From NCBI RefSeq assembly GCF_014650115.1, contig NZ_BMUI01000002.1, positions 372,001-436,000 of the forward strand: DNA of 64,000 nt, given 5' to 3'. Source of the stretch: Streptomyces olivaceoviridis. Lineage in GTDB: Bacteria; Actinomycetota; Actinomycetes; Streptomycetales; Streptomycetaceae. The notes under the pieces were generated by a model. That model had not been told where the DNA came from and ran no database searches. It saw only the letters and a program-made list of their open reading frames with translations. The position numbers were made by a program, and so were the translations under genes. Shown here piece after piece: positions 43,599-52,745 of the stretch (the first letter of the stretch is position 1; every line of letters starts with the position of its first letter).

Positions 43599-45106
43599 CG
43601 ACGAGCACGACACCGGATTCGTCGGCCACCACCCCGCTCCTCGACCTACAGGCGCTGGTGGTCGCGGTCCGCAGGCGCCGCCGCCTGTGGTACGCCATGG
43701 CGCTCCTCGGGCTGCTGGCCGGCGCGGCCGTGGCGGTCCTGATGCCACCGCCGCCGACCGCGGTCACCGAGGTGCTGGTCGCGCACAAGGAGGACCAGCC
43801 CAACGACACCGGAACGCTGATCCGCACCGATGTCGAGGTGTTGGGAACCACGCGGATCGCCGAGAAGGCCCTGCGGTCCCTCCACTCCTCCGCGGACCCC
43901 GAGGACTTCCTGCGGGACTACCGGGGCACCGGCGTCACCAACAACCTGCTGAAGATCACTGTGACGGGTGGCAGCGACGCGGAAGCGGTGTCCCGGGCCG
44001 AAGCGCTGGCCGACGCGTTCATCGCGGACCACGTGCAAAGGATGCGGGCGACCGCGGACGCCGAGGCCAAGGCCCTGCTCGACCAGCGTGACCGGATGAA
44101 GGACGAGCTCGCCCAGGTCAACAAGGACATCGGGGGCCGGTCACCGCAGACGGAGACCGACCCGCAGGAGTCGGCGGGCATCGAGTCGCTCTTCGCCCGC
44201 CGGGCCGAACTCACCACCCGTGTCGCCGACTTCAACCAGCGCGCCGAGGAGGCGCGTGTCGGCACGCCCCAGGTCGTCGCCGGCACACAGATCGTGGACG
44301 CCCCGCGCCCGGTGAAGCACTCCCTGGCCAAGGCCGCCGCCACCGACGCCGCGATCGGGCTCGTCCTCGGCCTCGTCCTCGGGCTCGCCCTCGCCGCGGT
44401 CGGTGTCGTGGTCGCGGACCGCCCCGTGCTGCGCCGGGACATCGCGGCGAACCTCGGCGCCTCGGTCATCGCGGAGCTGCCCCGCCGGTCGGGCAGGCGC
44501 CGGCGGACCCGGGTGGCACGCGAACGGCTCACCGCGCACCTCGCCCGCACCGTGCGCGGCTCCACGGAACCGGTGTCGCTGCTGGAACTCGGCTGCGCGC
44601 GCGGCGCGAGCGTGATCGCCCTCGACCTCGCCAGGGCGATGGCGGCGGAGGGGACGGTGACCGTCATCGACGGTCTGCCCGGCCCGCAGCTCTCGGACCG
44701 CCGCCCGAAGCCCGGGGACCCGACCGTGGTCGGCGGCGAGCGTGCCGCGGCCGTGTCGCCCCAGGAGCGCCGGCTCGGCGTCGGTTCGGTGGCGCCGGGC
44801 ACGGCGTGGACCGACCTGCGGTACCTCGGCACGCAGACCGTGCTCGTCGTGCGTGCCGGCCACGGCAGTGCCGCATGGCTGCACACCGTGGCGCGGCAGC
44901 TCGCGGACCAGCACATCGCGGTGATCGGTGTGGTGCTGATCGACCCCGATCCACGGGACCGCACCGACGGCACGTTGTGGGACGGGCTGCACACCGCGCT
45001 CCGCGGACGCAGCGAGCGGCCGGCCCAGCAGCCGGGCCGGCGGCGGACGGAGCGGCAGCCGATGTGGGCCGCACGGGGCGCGGACAACGACCAGGAGGCC
45101 CGGTAG
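43595..45106 (+). CDS. Second Wzz-like chain-length protein with degenerate kinase domain
   Basis: The 503-residue protein repeats the architecture of its neighbour: TM near 35-52, periplasm-facing coiled coil (about 140-225, with a heptad-like DQRDRMKDELAQVNKDI), TM near 245-270. A cytoplasmic P-loop-like domain follows whose nucleotide loop reads GCARGASVIALDLA instead of GxxxGKS/T. ATP hydrolysis is thus unlikely. The GTG overlaps the upstream stop by four bases. Two adjacent co-polymerase proteins without an active tyrosine kinase are unusual. Confidence 0.8.
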   Translation: MTTSTTPDSSATTPLLDLQALVVAVRRRRRLWYAMALLGLLAGAAVAVLMPPPPTAVTEVLVAHKEDQPNDTGTLIRTDVEVLGTTRIAEKALRSLHSSADPEDFLRDYRGTGVTNNLLKITVTGGSDAEAVSRAEALADAFIADHVQRMRATADAEAKALLDQRDRMKDELAQVNKDIGGRSPQTETDPQESAGIESLFARRAELTTRVADFNQRAEEARVGTPQVVAGTQIVDAPRPVKHSLAKAAATDAAIGLVLGLVLGLALAAVGVVVADRPVLRRDIAANLGASVIAELPRRSGRRRRTRVARERLTAHLARTVRGSTEPVSLLELGCARGASVIALDLARAMAAEGTVTVIDGLPGPQLSDRRPKPGDPTVVGGERAAAVSPQERRLGVGSVAPGTAWTDLRYLGTQTVLVVRAGHGSAAWLHTVARQLADQHIAVIGVVLIDPDPRDRTDGTLWDGLHTALRGRSERPAQQPGRRRTERQPMWAARGADNDQEAR

Positions 45107-45109
45107 CAC

Positions 45110-47065
45110 ATGTGTGGCATCGCAGGTACGTACCGCTGGCCGGACGGCAAGATCGTGACCGACCGGCTCACCGACACCCTCGCCCACCGCGGTCCGGACG
45201 CGGCGGGCCGGTACAGCCACCCCGCCGGTGACGGCGAGGTGCACCTCGGGCACCGCCGGCTGGCCGTCATCGACCTGTCCGGGACCGGCGCCCAGCCGAT
45301 GGTCTCGGGCGGCCTCGCCCTGACGTACAACGGCGAGCTGTACAACGCGCCCGAGCTGCGCGCCGAACTGGCAGCCGCCGGGGTGCGCTTCCGCGGCACC
45401 TCCGACACCGAGGTGCTGCTGGAGGCCTGGCGGCGCTGGGGCACCGACTGCCTGCCCCGGCTGCGCGGCATGTTCGCGTTCGGCATCTTCGACGAGCGCA
45501 CCGGTGACCTGGTGCTCGCCCGGGACCAGCTCGGCATCAAGCCGCTGTTCCTGCTCCGGCGCGGCGAGGGTCTGGTGTTCGCCTCCGAGCTCAAGGCGCT
45601 CGCCGCCGTGACCGGCGGCCCGCTGGAGGTGGACCATGCGGCGCTGGTGGCCTCCCTGCTGTACTACTGGGTGCCGGACTCGCGGTGCGCGTTCCGCGAG
45701 GCGGAGAAGCTGCCGCCGGGGAGCTGGCTGCGGTGCCGGGCCGACGGCTCGGTGCGGCGCGGCCGGTTCTGGAACCTGAAGGACGTCGCCGCCGAGGGCC
45801 GGGAGCGGGCCCGGGCCGGCGAGCGGCCGGACATCGCCGCCGTCGTCGAGGAGTCGGCCCGGCGCCACCTGCTCTCCGACGTACCCGTGGCGACCTTCCT
45901 CTCCGGCGGGCTGGACTCCAGCTACCTGACCGCGCTGGCGGCCCGCGACCGGCCCGGGATCCCCGCTTACACGATCGGGTTCCGCGCCGAGGACGCCAGG
46001 TTCGAGGCGATGCCGGACGACCTGCGCTACGCCCGGCGGGTGGCCGAGCGGTTCGGCGTCGACCTGCGGGAGATCGAGATCGCCCCGGACGTGCTCGACC
46101 TGCTGCCGCGGATGACGTACCACCTGGACGAGCCGATCGGCGACCCCGCCGCGATCAACACGTTCCTGATCTGCTCGGCCGCCCGGGAGGCCGGGGTCAA
46201 GGTGCTGCTCTCGGGGATGGGCGCCGACGAGCTGTTCGCCGGGTACCGCAAGCACCTGGCCAACCTGCTCGCGCTGCGCTACCAGCGCGTCCCGCGGCCC
46301 CTGCGGCGCGGGCTGTCCGCGGCCGTGGACCGGCTGCCGGTCGCGACGAGCCGCCGGGGGTACCGCTCGGTGCGCTTCGCGAAGCGGTTCCTCTCCTTCG
46401 CCGATCTGCCGGAGGAGACCGCGTTCCGGCGCAGCTACACGATGTACGACCGGGACGAGCTGCTCGCCCTGGTCGATCCGGATCTGGCCGGGGCGGTCGG
46501 GGACGTGCTGACGGAGCACGCGGACATCTACCAGGACAACGAGCTCGACGACTTCGTCAACCGCATGTGCCTGGGCGACGCCCGGATGTTCCTGCCGGGT
46601 CTGAACCTCGCGTACACGGACCGCTCCAGCATGGCCGCGTCGACCGAGGTGCGGGTGCCGTACGTCGACGTCGAGGTGGTCAAGGCGGCGTTCGCCGTGC
46701 CCGGCGACCGCAAGATCGTCGGACGGCAGGGCAAGGCCGTCCTCAAGGAAGCGGCCGTCTCGGTCCTGCCCCGGGAGATCGTGTACCGGCCCAAGGGCCT
46801 GTTCAGCGCCCCGCTGCGGGCCTGGATGAGCCGGGATCTGGCGCCGCTGGTGCGTGAGGTGGTCAACGACGGGGAGCTCGTCCGTTCCGGGTTCCTGCGC
46901 CGTGACGCGCTGACGCGGATGGTCGCCGAGGACGCCGCCGGGCAGCGGGACTTCTCCAAGCATCTGTGGCACGTGCTGACGCTTGAGTACTGGTATCGCG
47001 ACGCGATCTCTGGGTCCGGCCAGAGCACTCGGCAAACGGCTTGGGAATCAGAGGAGTTCGGGTGA
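45110..47065 (+). CDS. Asparagine synthase-like glutamine amidotransferase
   Basis: The 651-residue enzyme has the N-terminal glutaminase domain with Cys2 nucleophile (MCGIAGTYR) and HRGPDAAG, YNGELYN. The synthase domain follows with LSGGLDSS (PPi loop, about residues 264-271) and GMGADELFAGY. Within polysaccharide operons such enzymes are thought to amidate uronic acids or other carboxylated sugars rather than aspartate. An AlgD-like uronate-forming enzyme lies four genes upstream, making uronamide formation plausible. The stop overlaps the next GTG. Confidence 0.92.
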   Translation: MCGIAGTYRWPDGKIVTDRLTDTLAHRGPDAAGRYSHPAGDGEVHLGHRRLAVIDLSGTGAQPMVSGGLALTYNGELYNAPELRAELAAAGVRFRGTSDTEVLLEAWRRWGTDCLPRLRGMFAFGIFDERTGDLVLARDQLGIKPLFLLRRGEGLVFASELKALAAVTGGPLEVDHAALVASLLYYWVPDSRCAFREAEKLPPGSWLRCRADGSVRRGRFWNLKDVAAEGRERARAGERPDIAAVVEESARRHLLSDVPVATFLSGGLDSSYLTALAARDRPGIPAYTIGFRAEDARFEAMPDDLRYARRVAERFGVDLREIEIAPDVLDLLPRMTYHLDEPIGDPAAINTFLICSAAREAGVKVLLSGMGADELFAGYRKHLANLLALRYQRVPRPLRRGLSAAVDRLPVATSRRGYRSVRFAKRFLSFADLPEETAFRRSYTMYDRDELLALVDPDLAGAVGDVLTEHADIYQDNELDDFVNRMCLGDARMFLPGLNLAYTDRSSMAASTEVRVPYVDVEVVKAAFAVPGDRKIVGRQGKAVLKEAAVSVLPREIVYRPKGLFSAPLRAWMSRDLAPLVREVVNDGELVRSGFLRRDALTRMVAEDAAGQRDFSKHLWHVLTLEYWYRDAISGSGQSTRQTAWESEEFG

Positions 47066-49242
47066 AACAGGTTGTGCAGAACTACAAGAGCGGCGAGCTG
47101 GCGGTGCTCGACGTGCCGGTGCCGGAGTGCAAGCCGGGCGGTGTGCTGGTCCGCAGCGCCTACTCGCTGATCTCCACCGGGACCGAGCTCATGAAGGTGT
47201 CCGAGGCCGGCATGTCGATGCTGGGCAAGGCCCGCTCCCGGCCGGACCAGGTGGCCAAGGTCATGCAGAGCGTGGCCACCAACGGGGTGCCCGCCACCTA
47301 CCGCAAGGTGATGGGCAAGCTGGACTCCTACACGCCGCTGGGCTACTCGCTGTGCGGGGTGGTCGAGCAGGTCGGCGCCGGGATAGACGAGGTGAAGGTC
47401 GGCGACCTCGTGGCCTGCGCGGGCAACGAGCACGCGTTGCACGCCGAGCTGAACTGGGTGCCGAAGAACCTCTACGTCCCGGTGCCGGACGGCCTCGCGC
47501 CCCGGCACGCGGCCTTCGGCACCGTCGGGTCGATCGCCATGCAGGGCGTCCGCCAGGGCGGGCCCCAGCTCGGCGAAGTGGCACTGGTCATCGGCCTCGG
47601 GCTGATCGGGCAGCTGGTGGTGCAGCTCCTGGCCGCCTCGGGCGTGCGCGTCGTCGGGGTCGACCCCGACCCGGTGCGCTGCGAGCTGGCCGGGCGTCTG
47701 GGCGCCGCGGCCTGCGGAGACCCCGCGTCCGCGGCCGTGGAAGCCGCCGTCGCCGAACTCACCGGCGGCCTGGGCGTGGACCAGGTGTACCTGGCCGCGG
47801 GCGGCGGCAGCAACCAGCCCGTCGAGCTGGCCGCCCGGCTCTGCCGGGACCGCGGCCGGGTCGTCGACATCGGCAAGTGCCGCCTGGACCTGCCGTGGAA
47901 CGCGTACTACGAGAAGGAGCTGGACGTCCGGTTCTCCCGCAGTTACGGGCCCGGGCGCTACGACCCGGAGTACGAGCTTCAGGGGCGGGACTACCCGATC
48001 GGCTACGTGCGCTGGACCGAGCGCCGCAACCTGGCGTGCTTCCTCGATCTCCTCGCCCGCGGCAGCGTCGACGTCGAGCCCTTGATCTCCCACGTCGCCG
48101 ACTTCGACGACGCCGTCGAGACGTACCAGCGCCTGAAGGACGGCGACCTGAAGGCGGTGGCCGTCCTGTTCCGGTACCCCCGGCAGGAGGGGGAGGCGGC
48201 GAAATCGGCGGCCCCGGTGGTGGCCGTGCCCGCGGTGAACGTGCGGCGGAGTCCGGCCCGGGTGGCCAACACGTCGGTGCGGCTGGCGTTCGTCGGCGCG
48301 GGCAACTACGCGACGTCGATGCTGCTGCCGCACCTGGCGCAGCGCGACGGCGTCGAGCTGTCGACCGTCGTCACCACGACGGCGCTGTCCGCGGCCAACG
48401 CGCAGCGGAAGTTCGGCTTCGCCGAGGCGACGACCGATCTCGACGCCGTGCTCGGCGACACGTCCATCGACGCGGTGTTCGTCGTCACCCGGCACAGCTC
48501 GCACGCCGAACTGACCCGCAGGGCGCTGCTGGCCGGCAAGGCCGTGTTCGTCGAGAAGCCGTTGGCGCTCACCGAGGAGGAGCTGGCCGGGGTGCTCGCG
48601 GCGGTGGAGGAGTCCGGCAACGACCGGTTGCAGGTGGGCTTCAACCGCCGGTTCGCGCCGCTGCTGCGGGAGGCCAGGACGCGGTTCGGCGCCCGGACCG
48701 GTCCGGCGCACCTGCGTTACCTGGTCAACGCGGGGCGTCTCGACCACACCAGCTGGTACCTCCAGCAGGGCACCGAGGGCTCGCGGTTCGCCGGCGAGGG
48801 CGGGCACTTCATCGACACGGCGAGCTGGCTGCTCGACGCCGACCCGGTCTCGGTGTACGCGGTCGCCTCGCCCGGCAACGAGGACCTCCAGGTCGTGCTG
48901 CGCTACCCGGACGGGTCCACCGCCGCCATCAGCTACGTCACCAGCGGCCCGGCCGGCTTCCCCAAGGAGACGCTGGACCTGGTCGCGGACGGCAAGGCGC
49001 TGCGGCTCGACGACTTCGTCCGGGCCACGGTGTACGACCGCAAGCGGTGGGTCAGTTCGCGGCTGCCCAAGGCCCGTGACAAGGGCCAGAACGCCGAGCT
49101 GGCCGCGTTCGTCAGGGCCGTGCGGACCGGCGGGCCGATGCCGGTGCCGCTTGAGTCCCTGGTGGCCACCACGGCGGCCACCCTCGCCGTCCGGACCGGC
49201 CTGGCCGGCGGTGTGCCGGTGGCGTTGGAGCGGGCACGATGA
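47062..49242 (+). CDS. Two-domain oxidoreductase (zinc-type alcohol dehydrogenase + Gfo/Idh/MocA)
   Basis: The 726-residue fusion has an MDR/alcohol-dehydrogenase-like part (about residues 1-385; STGTEL, GLGLIGQLVVQLLAASG) and a Gfo/Idh/MocA part (about 415-725; FVGAGNYATSMLLPHLA, FVEKPLALTEEEL). Such bi-domain proteins recur in exopolysaccharide clusters next to heparinase-like genes, as here, but their reaction is not established. The GTG start has an AGAGGAG site and overlaps the upstream stop. Confidence 0.9.
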   Translation: MKQVVQNYKSGELAVLDVPVPECKPGGVLVRSAYSLISTGTELMKVSEAGMSMLGKARSRPDQVAKVMQSVATNGVPATYRKVMGKLDSYTPLGYSLCGVVEQVGAGIDEVKVGDLVACAGNEHALHAELNWVPKNLYVPVPDGLAPRHAAFGTVGSIAMQGVRQGGPQLGEVALVIGLGLIGQLVVQLLAASGVRVVGVDPDPVRCELAGRLGAAACGDPASAAVEAAVAELTGGLGVDQVYLAAGGGSNQPVELAARLCRDRGRVVDIGKCRLDLPWNAYYEKELDVRFSRSYGPGRYDPEYELQGRDYPIGYVRWTERRNLACFLDLLARGSVDVEPLISHVADFDDAVETYQRLKDGDLKAVAVLFRYPRQEGEAAKSAAPVVAVPAVNVRRSPARVANTSVRLAFVGAGNYATSMLLPHLAQRDGVELSTVVTTTALSAANAQRKFGFAEATTDLDAVLGDTSIDAVFVVTRHSSHAELTRRALLAGKAVFVEKPLALTEEELAGVLAAVEESGNDRLQVGFNRRFAPLLREARTRFGARTGPAHLRYLVNAGRLDHTSWYLQQGTEGSRFAGEGGHFIDTASWLLDADPVSVYAVASPGNEDLQVVLRYPDGSTAAISYVTSGPAGFPKETLDLVADGKALRLDDFVRATVYDRKRWVSSRLPKARDKGQNAELAAFVRAVRTGGPMPVPLESLVATTAATLAVRTGLAGGVPVALERAR

Positions 49243-51191
49243 CCATGAGCGCGGGCTGGTACCTGCGGCGGCTGTCCCGGATGGGACCGCGGGAGGTCGC
49301 GGGCCGGGCGGGCGACGCGGTGCGCAGACGGCGGTGGCGCTCGGCGCTGCCGGACTGCCCGAGCGTGACCGGCGCCCGGTTCACCGCGGTCCTGCCCGCG
49401 GGGACGATCGCCGCGGTGCCGCCGGACGCCGCCAAGCGGCTCGTCGCCGAGGCGGACCGGCTGATGGACGGGCACGCCGAGTATTTCGGGGTGGTCCGCG
49501 ACGACCTGGCCGACCCGGACTGGTGGTACGACCCGAAGACCGGGCGCCGCGCTCCGCGGGGCTACGCCTTCGACGTGCCCTACCGGGACGAGGACGCGGT
49601 CGGGGACATCAAGCAGATCTGGGAGCTGTCCCGGCACCAGTACCTCACCGTGCTCGCCGCCGCCTACGCGATCACCGGGAACGAGCGGTACGCCGAGCGC
49701 GTGGCCGGGCACCTGCGGTCGTGGTGGGCGGCCAACCCGCCGTTGCGCGGGGTGCACTGGACCAGCGGCATCGAGCTGGGCATCCGGCTGCTGTCCTGGG
49801 TGTGGGTCCGCCGGCTGCTCGACGGCTGGCCGGGCGCGGCCGGGCTGTTCGAGGGCGACCCGGTGGCGCTGAACCAGATCTGGCACCACCAGCGCTGGCT
49901 GGCGGCCTTCCCCAGCCGGGGGTCCTCGGCGAACAACCACGTCATCGCCGAGGCCGCCGGGCAGTTCGCCGCGGCCTGCGCGTTCGGCTGGTTCCCCTCC
50001 TCGGCGCGCTGGCGGGCCGACGCGCTGCGGTCGCTTCAGCGGCACCTGCGCGGCAACACCTTCCCCTCCGGTCTCAACCGCGAGCTGGCCTCCGAGTACC
50101 ACGGCCTGGTACTGGAACTCGGCCTGGCCGCGGTCGCCGAGGCGGACGCCGCGGGCGTGCCGGTGCCCGCGTCCGTCCGGCTGGTGCTGCTGCGGATGAC
50201 CGACGCGCTCGCGGCCGTCGTGGACGGCCGGCTGCGACCGCCGCGCCAGGGGGACGCGGACGACGGGCACGGTCTGGTCGTGGACGGCGCGGGCACCGAC
50301 CGCTGGGCCTCGCTGCTGGCCACCGGGGACGCCGTGTTCGGCCGGCTCGCCTGGTGGCCGGTGGTGACCGGCACCGATGTGCGCACCCCGCTGCTGGCCG
50401 CGCTCCTCGAACCCGCCGAACCGTCCGTGTCCCGCCCGGCGAGCCGCCCGGCCCACTTCGCCGACGCGGGCATGACGATCCTGCGCGGTCCGGCGGAGAT
50501 CTGGTGCCGCTGCGACGGCGGTCCGCACGGCTTCCTGTCCATCGCCGCGCACGCCCACGCGGACGCGCTGTCCGTGGAGGTCCGGCACGACGGGGTCGAC
50601 GTGCTCGCCGACCCGGGGACGTACTGCTACCACGGGCAGCCCGAGTGGCGGCGGTACTTCCGGTCGACGCTCGGCCACAACACCGTGCAGCTGGACGGCG
50701 GTGACCAGTCCGTCTCCGGCGGCCCGTTCCTGTGGACCCGGCATGCCAAGAGCCACGTCCTGGCCGTGGACACCTCCGGCGCCTCCTCCGGGGGGACGGC
50801 CCGCTGGTGTGCCGAGCACGACGGTTACCGGCCCTCCGCCCACCGCCGCCGGGTGGAACTGACGGCGGCCACGCGGGAGTTGAGGGTGGTCGACGAGGTG
50901 CGCGGTCCGCGCCGGGCCGTGCGGCTGGCGTTCCACCTCGGCCCGGCGATCAGCGCGGACCTGGAGGGCAACCGGGCGGAGCTCACCTGGAGCCGGGACG
51001 GCGAGGACCGCTCCGCGCTGCTCGTCCTGCCAGGGGAACTGTCCTGGCGCGCGCATCGCGGCGAGACCGAGCCGCCGCTGGGCTGGTACTCCGCGGGATT
51101 CGGGCGCAAGGAACCCACCACCACGCTGGTCGGCAGCGGTGTCGCCGACGGCGTGCGGGGGTTCACCACCGTACTGACGTTCCGCGGCTAG
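49239..51191 (+). CDS. Heparinase II/III-family protein
   Basis: The 650-residue protein has the (alpha/alpha) toroid N-terminal half and a C-terminal beta-sandwich region with GGPHGFLSIAAHAHADALSVEV and DPGTYCYHG, matching heparinase II/III and alginate-lyase-like families that cleave uronic-acid polymers by beta-elimination. There is no signal peptide (MTMSAGWYLRRLSRM), so it acts in the cytoplasm or is exported by another route. It may be an editing or biosynthetic enzyme rather than a degradative lyase. Overlaps the previous gene by four bases. Confidence 0.9.
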   Translation: MTMSAGWYLRRLSRMGPREVAGRAGDAVRRRRWRSALPDCPSVTGARFTAVLPAGTIAAVPPDAAKRLVAEADRLMDGHAEYFGVVRDDLADPDWWYDPKTGRRAPRGYAFDVPYRDEDAVGDIKQIWELSRHQYLTVLAAAYAITGNERYAERVAGHLRSWWAANPPLRGVHWTSGIELGIRLLSWVWVRRLLDGWPGAAGLFEGDPVALNQIWHHQRWLAAFPSRGSSANNHVIAEAAGQFAAACAFGWFPSSARWRADALRSLQRHLRGNTFPSGLNRELASEYHGLVLELGLAAVAEADAAGVPVPASVRLVLLRMTDALAAVVDGRLRPPRQGDADDGHGLVVDGAGTDRWASLLATGDAVFGRLAWWPVVTGTDVRTPLLAALLEPAEPSVSRPASRPAHFADAGMTILRGPAEIWCRCDGGPHGFLSIAAHAHADALSVEVRHDGVDVLADPGTYCYHGQPEWRRYFRSTLGHNTVQLDGGDQSVSGGPFLWTRHAKSHVLAVDTSGASSGGTARWCAEHDGYRPSAHRRRVELTAATRELRVVDEVRGPRRAVRLAFHLGPAISADLEGNRAELTWSRDGEDRSALLVLPGELSWRAHRGETEPPLGWYSAGFGRKEPTTTLVGSGVADGVRGFTTVLTFRG

Positions 51192-51205
51192 GGGGGAGGG
51201 GACCC

Positions 51206-52744
51206 GTGGGGATCACGTGCCGGCGTTGGGCGTTACCGGCGGCACCGCTGGCGCTGGCCCTGCTGGCGGCGACCGGCTGTACGAGCTCGCCGGACGCACC
51301 GGGGAAACCGGCCGCCGCGCCGTCCGGGTCCGGGGCCGCGTCCGCCGTGGCCCGGGTGTGCGCCAGGCCCGCGGCCGGGCCCGCGAAGGCGCCGGCGGGC
51401 GCGGTGACGGTCGACCCCGACGTGGTCGGTGACCTGGCCGAGAAGACGAAGAACAACCCCCCGGGCACCACGTTCTGGCTGCGACCGGGCACGCATCGGC
51501 TCGATCCGGAGCGCTACGCCCAGGTCATGCCCAAGAAGGGGGACCGCTACGTCGGCGCTCCGGGCGCGGTGCTCGACGGCGGGAAGAAGAACGCGTACGC
51601 GTTCAGCGGCACCGCCCCCGATGTCACCATCCGCTACCTGACCGTGCAGCGCTTCGTCGCACCGACCGACGAGGGCGTGGTCAACCACGACATGGCCGAC
51701 GGGTGGGTCATCGAGCACGCCACGATCCAGGACAACGACGGCGCCGGACTGATGGCCGGTGCCCGCCAGCGGGTCCGCGCCAACTGCTTGCGCGACAACG
51801 GCCAGTACGGGATGAACGCGTACAAGACCGGCAACACCATCCGCGACCTGGTGGTCGAGGGCAACGAGATCGCCGGCAACAACACCGGCGACTGGGAGCG
51901 GCGCAAGCCCGGCTGCGGCTGCACCGGGGGCGTCAAGTTCTGGGCCGTCGACGGCGCCGAGATCCGGGGCAACTGGGTGCACGGCAACCGCGGAGCCGGG
52001 TTGTGGGCGGACACCGACAACAACGACTTCCGCATCGAGGACAACCTCATCGAAGAGAACGACGGCGCCGCGCTGATCTACGAGATCAGCTACAACGCGG
52101 TCATCCGGAACAACACGATCCGGCGGAACAACTGGGTCGAGGGCCGCAGGTCCGCGACGCGCGGCGATGACTTCCCGTTCGCGACCGTCTACCTGTCCGA
52201 GGCCGGCGGCGAACCACGGGTCGCGGCCCGCACGGACAAGATCGACATCTACCGGAACCTGCTGGAGAACAACTGGAACGGGATCACCCTCTGGGAGAAC
52301 GCCGACCGGTTCTGCAACAGCCCGGCCAACACCTCGTCCGGCGACTGCACGCTGCTGGTGAAGGACAAGGACCGGTGCGTGGAACCGGCGATCGACAAGG
52401 CACCGCTGTACGCCGACTGCCGGTGGAAGACGCAGCGCGTGGACATCCACGACAACCGCTTCGTCCTGGACAAGTCCGTCGTCAAGTGCACCGAGAAGTG
52501 CGACCGCATGGCGGTGCTCGCCAACTACGGCACCTATCCGGACTGGTCGCCGTACAAGGGCAAGCGGGTGGCCGAGGCGATCACCTTCGAGCAGCACAAC
52601 CGCTGGCACGACAACGCCTACCGCGGACCGTGGCAGTTCGTCGTCCAGGACCCGGGCCAGGTGCTCGACCGGTGGCAGTGGCAGGGCCCGCCGTACCGGC
52701 AGGACGCGGGCAGCACCTTCGCGACGAAACGGGCCGGTGGTTGA
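51206..52744 (+). CDS. Right-handed parallel beta-helix lipoprotein
   Basis: The 512-residue protein begins with a lipoprotein signal (LALALLAATGC lipobox). From about residue 130 it shows repeating 20-25-residue coils rich in Asn: IEHATIQDNDGAGL, VEGNEIAGNNTG, IRGNWVHGNRGAGL, IEDNLIEENDGAAL. This is the pectate-lyase/AlgG-like beta-helix. Near the C-terminus several Cys pairs (CNSPANTSSGDC, CTEKC) suggest disulfides. It sits between the heparinase-like and polymerase-like genes, so it may bind, epimerise or cleave the exported polymer. The GTG follows a strong GGGGGGAGGGG site. Confidence 0.85.
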   Translation: MGITCRRWALPAAPLALALLAATGCTSSPDAPGKPAAAPSGSGAASAVARVCARPAAGPAKAPAGAVTVDPDVVGDLAEKTKNNPPGTTFWLRPGTHRLDPERYAQVMPKKGDRYVGAPGAVLDGGKKNAYAFSGTAPDVTIRYLTVQRFVAPTDEGVVNHDMADGWVIEHATIQDNDGAGLMAGARQRVRANCLRDNGQYGMNAYKTGNTIRDLVVEGNEIAGNNTGDWERRKPGCGCTGGVKFWAVDGAEIRGNWVHGNRGAGLWADTDNNDFRIEDNLIEENDGAALIYEISYNAVIRNNTIRRNNWVEGRRSATRGDDFPFATVYLSEAGGEPRVAARTDKIDIYRNLLENNWNGITLWENADRFCNSPANTSSGDCTLLVKDKDRCVEPAIDKAPLYADCRWKTQRVDIHDNRFVLDKSVVKCTEKCDRMAVLANYGTYPDWSPYKGKRVAEAITFEQHNRWHDNAYRGPWQFVVQDPGQVLDRWQWQGPPYRQDAGSTFATKRAGG

Positions 52745-52745
52745 G

